Of a stretch of 23,188 bases of DNA, positions 21,548-23,188 are shown piece after piece. The notes beneath the pieces were generated by a model. That model saw only the letters and a list, made by a program, of their open reading frames with translations. It searched no databases and had not been told where the DNA came from. The stretch's first letter is position 1; every line of letters starts with the position of its first letter. Both the position numbers and the translations under genes were made by a program. The stretch spans positions 1-23,188 of the forward strand of contig CALVRF010000009.1 of NCBI GenBank assembly GCA_944358495.1. The letters are read 5' to 3'. Source of the DNA: an uncultured Bacilli bacterium. GTDB lineage: Bacteria > Bacillota_I > Bacilli_A > RF39 > UBA660.

Positions 21548-23167
21548 ATGGAAAAAACTTTGATTTTTGGGCATCAAAAACCAGATACAGATAGTGTGAC
21601 TTCATCAATTGTTTTATCTTATTTAAAAAATCAGCTTGGTGAAGATACAGAGGCTAGAGTTCTTGGAAACATTAACAATGAAACCGAATTTGTTTTAAAA
21701 TATTTTGGGGTGGAGACTCCTAAGTATTTAAATGATGTGCGTATTCAAATTAAAGATGTCGAGTATAATAAAGATTGTTTTTTAAATGAAAAAGACTCTA
21801 TTTTTAAGAGTTATAAGTATATGAACGAAACTAAAATTGGAACTATTCCAGTTATTTCCGATGAAGGAAAGTATATAGGAGCTGTTTCAATGAAAGACGT
21901 TGCTAGTAATTTAATAAGTGGAAAACTTAGCTGGCTTCATACATCTTATGATAACTTATTAGAGGCTTTAGATGGTAAAGAAATTTTACGTTATGATAGT
22001 GAAATTGAAGGTAATATTATTGTTCCTTCTTATAGAAGTACAACTTTTAAAGAACAAATTTCCATCGATAGAGATAGTGTTTTAATTATTGGTGATCGTC
22101 ATAGTATTATCGAATATGCTGTGGAAAATAGTGCTTCGATTATTATTTTAACTAATGGAGTTAAAATGAAAGAAGAACATTTGGAGATTGCGAAAAAAAA
22201 TCATGTGGATGTTATTAGTACAAAATACGATGGTTTAACGACAGCTAATTTAGTAGTTTTAAGTAATTATATTAAAGATAAAATTAAAAAAGAGGAAATT
22301 ATTAGTGTTAATGAAAATGATGCGTTATTTGATGTATTAGAGATGGCTAATAAGAAAAAATACAGCAATTATCCGGTTTTAAATAATAATGGCGAATGTC
22401 TTGGTATTTTTAGGGTTAGTACTGCGGAAAATAATCATCCTAAAAAAGTTATTTTAGTTGACCATAACGAAAAAGAACAAAGTGTAGTTGGTTTGGATGA
22501 AGCTGAAATTGTGGAGATTGTTGACCATCATAAAATTGGGAATATTGGTACATCTATGCCAATTAACTTTAGAAATATGACTGTTGGCTGTACGGAAACT
22601 ATTTTATATTTAATGTATAAAGAAAGTGGAATTAAAATTCCTAAGGAAATTGCCGGATTAATGCTTTCTGGTATTATTTCCGATACTTTGCTTTTAACTT
22701 CACCAACAACTACTGATACTGATAGAAAAGCTTTAGAAGAATTAGCTAAGATTGCGGAAGTTGATTATACAAAATATGGTATGGAAATGTTTAAAGCTGG
22801 TTCTAGTTTAGCTGGTAAATCTATTAGTGATATTATCCATGGGGATTTTAAAAACTTTACAGTGGATAATCAAAAACTAGGAATTGGTCAAATTTCTACA
22901 ATGAGTACAGATGAAATTATGAGTAAAAAAGAAGAAATCATTAGTGAACTTAATGAAATGGCTGAAAATGAAAATTACCGCGCAGTAGCTTTATTTGTTA
23001 CGGATATTTTAAAAAATGGTTCTTACATTTTATTTAATGAAAAAAGTAAAGATATCTTTGCAGAATCATTTGATGTTCCTAACATAGAAGAAAATCATTT
23101 CTTTGAGGGTATGGTTTCTCGTAAAAAACAAATTGTTCCAAAACTTATGAATCATTTAGATAAGTAA
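21548..23167 (+). CDS. ppaC: CBS-DRTGG family II inorganic pyrophosphatase
   Basis: Family II pyrophosphatases are Mn-dependent DHH enzymes that hydrolyse PPi, pulling biosynthesis forward. The 539-residue protein has HQKPDTDS (H9, D13, D15), VDHNE (D305) and VDHHKIG (326-328), D379 in GIISDT, and the C-terminal DHHA2 signature SRKKQIVPKL. Between the halves of the DHH domain lie a CBS motif (about 66-125), a DRTGG-like domain (about 150-245) and a second CBS (about 250-298). In known members this insert binds adenine nucleotides or diadenosine polyphosphates and regulates activity. The start at 21548 follows AAAGGAG by 7 bases; the longer frame from 21524 has no site. It is divergent from spoVT. 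Confidence 0.95.
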   Translation: MEKTLIFGHQKPDTDSVTSSIVLSYLKNQLGEDTEARVLGNINNETEFVLKYFGVETPKYLNDVRIQIKDVEYNKDCFLNEKDSIFKSYKYMNETKIGTIPVISDEGKYIGAVSMKDVASNLISGKLSWLHTSYDNLLEALDGKEILRYDSEIEGNIIVPSYRSTTFKEQISIDRDSVLIIGDRHSIIEYAVENSASIIILTNGVKMKEEHLEIAKKNHVDVISTKYDGLTTANLVVLSNYIKDKIKKEEIISVNENDALFDVLEMANKKKYSNYPVLNNNGECLGIFRVSTAENNHPKKVILVDHNEKEQSVVGLDEAEIVEIVDHHKIGNIGTSMPINFRNMTVGCTETILYLMYKESGIKIPKEIAGLMLSGIISDTLLLTSPTTTDTDRKALEELAKIAEVDYTKYGMEMFKAGSSLAGKSISDIIHGDFKNFTVDNQKLGIGQISTMSTDEIMSKKEEIISELNEMAENENYRAVALFVTDILKNGSYILFNEKSKDIFAESFDVPNIEENHFFEGMVSRKKQIVPKLMNHLDK

Positions 23168-23188
23168 GTATTTAAAAAAGTGATTTTA

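Overview
The window comes from an AT-rich, low-GC Gram-positive bacterium, most likely an uncultured gut Bacilli lineage (an RF39/Erysipelotrichales-like relative of the Mollicutes; this placement is inference). Evidence: Firmicute-type Shine-Dalgarno sites and sigma-A promoters, a T-box riboswitch, a SpoVT homologue, and the Bacillus-like gene order metG-tatD-yabE-rsmA. TGA is used as a stop (ung, tatD) and Trp is TGG, so the Mycoplasma code is not used. I see no rRNA, tRNA, CRISPR array, insertion sequence or phage gene.

Layout. A truncated minus-strand gene (probably an Rpn/PD-(D/E)XK family protein) is divergent from gpsA (+). gpsA converges on a minus-strand run alsT-ung-tilS-ftsH through a shared terminator. 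Upstream of alsT lies a secreted or surface protein with a TasA-like N-terminus and BspA-type leucine-rich repeats. A small ribbon-helix-helix regulator (+) is divergent from it. Then, all on the minus strand and described here in transcription order from right to left: spoVT; a Met-type T-box leader with the operon dut-DHH phosphoesterase-metG; an AMP-forming acyl ligase; a membrane hybrid histidine-kinase-like protein that lacks the phospho-histidine; an unlisted 54-residue membrane protein; tatD; a G5-3D wall protein (yabE-like); a vanY-vanR-vanS-like operon; and rsmA. At the right edge a CBS-DRTGG family II pyrophosphatase (+) is divergent from spoVT.

How it fits together. Much of the window is housekeeping: tRNA charging and modification, dUTP clean-up, uracil repair, membrane proteolysis, rRNA methylation and pyrophosphate removal. 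Envelope genes are inserted into the conserved order. The D,D-carboxypeptidase with a VanRS-type two-component system, and no vanHAX ligase genes, sits where Bacillus has rnmV. Its promoter carries three TTAAG-type repeats about one helical turn apart. The acyl ligase and the pseudo-kinase lie between metG and tatD. Spacing is very compact: several intrinsic terminators contain the stop codon of the upstream gene, and in places also carry the promoter or Shine-Dalgarno of the next gene.
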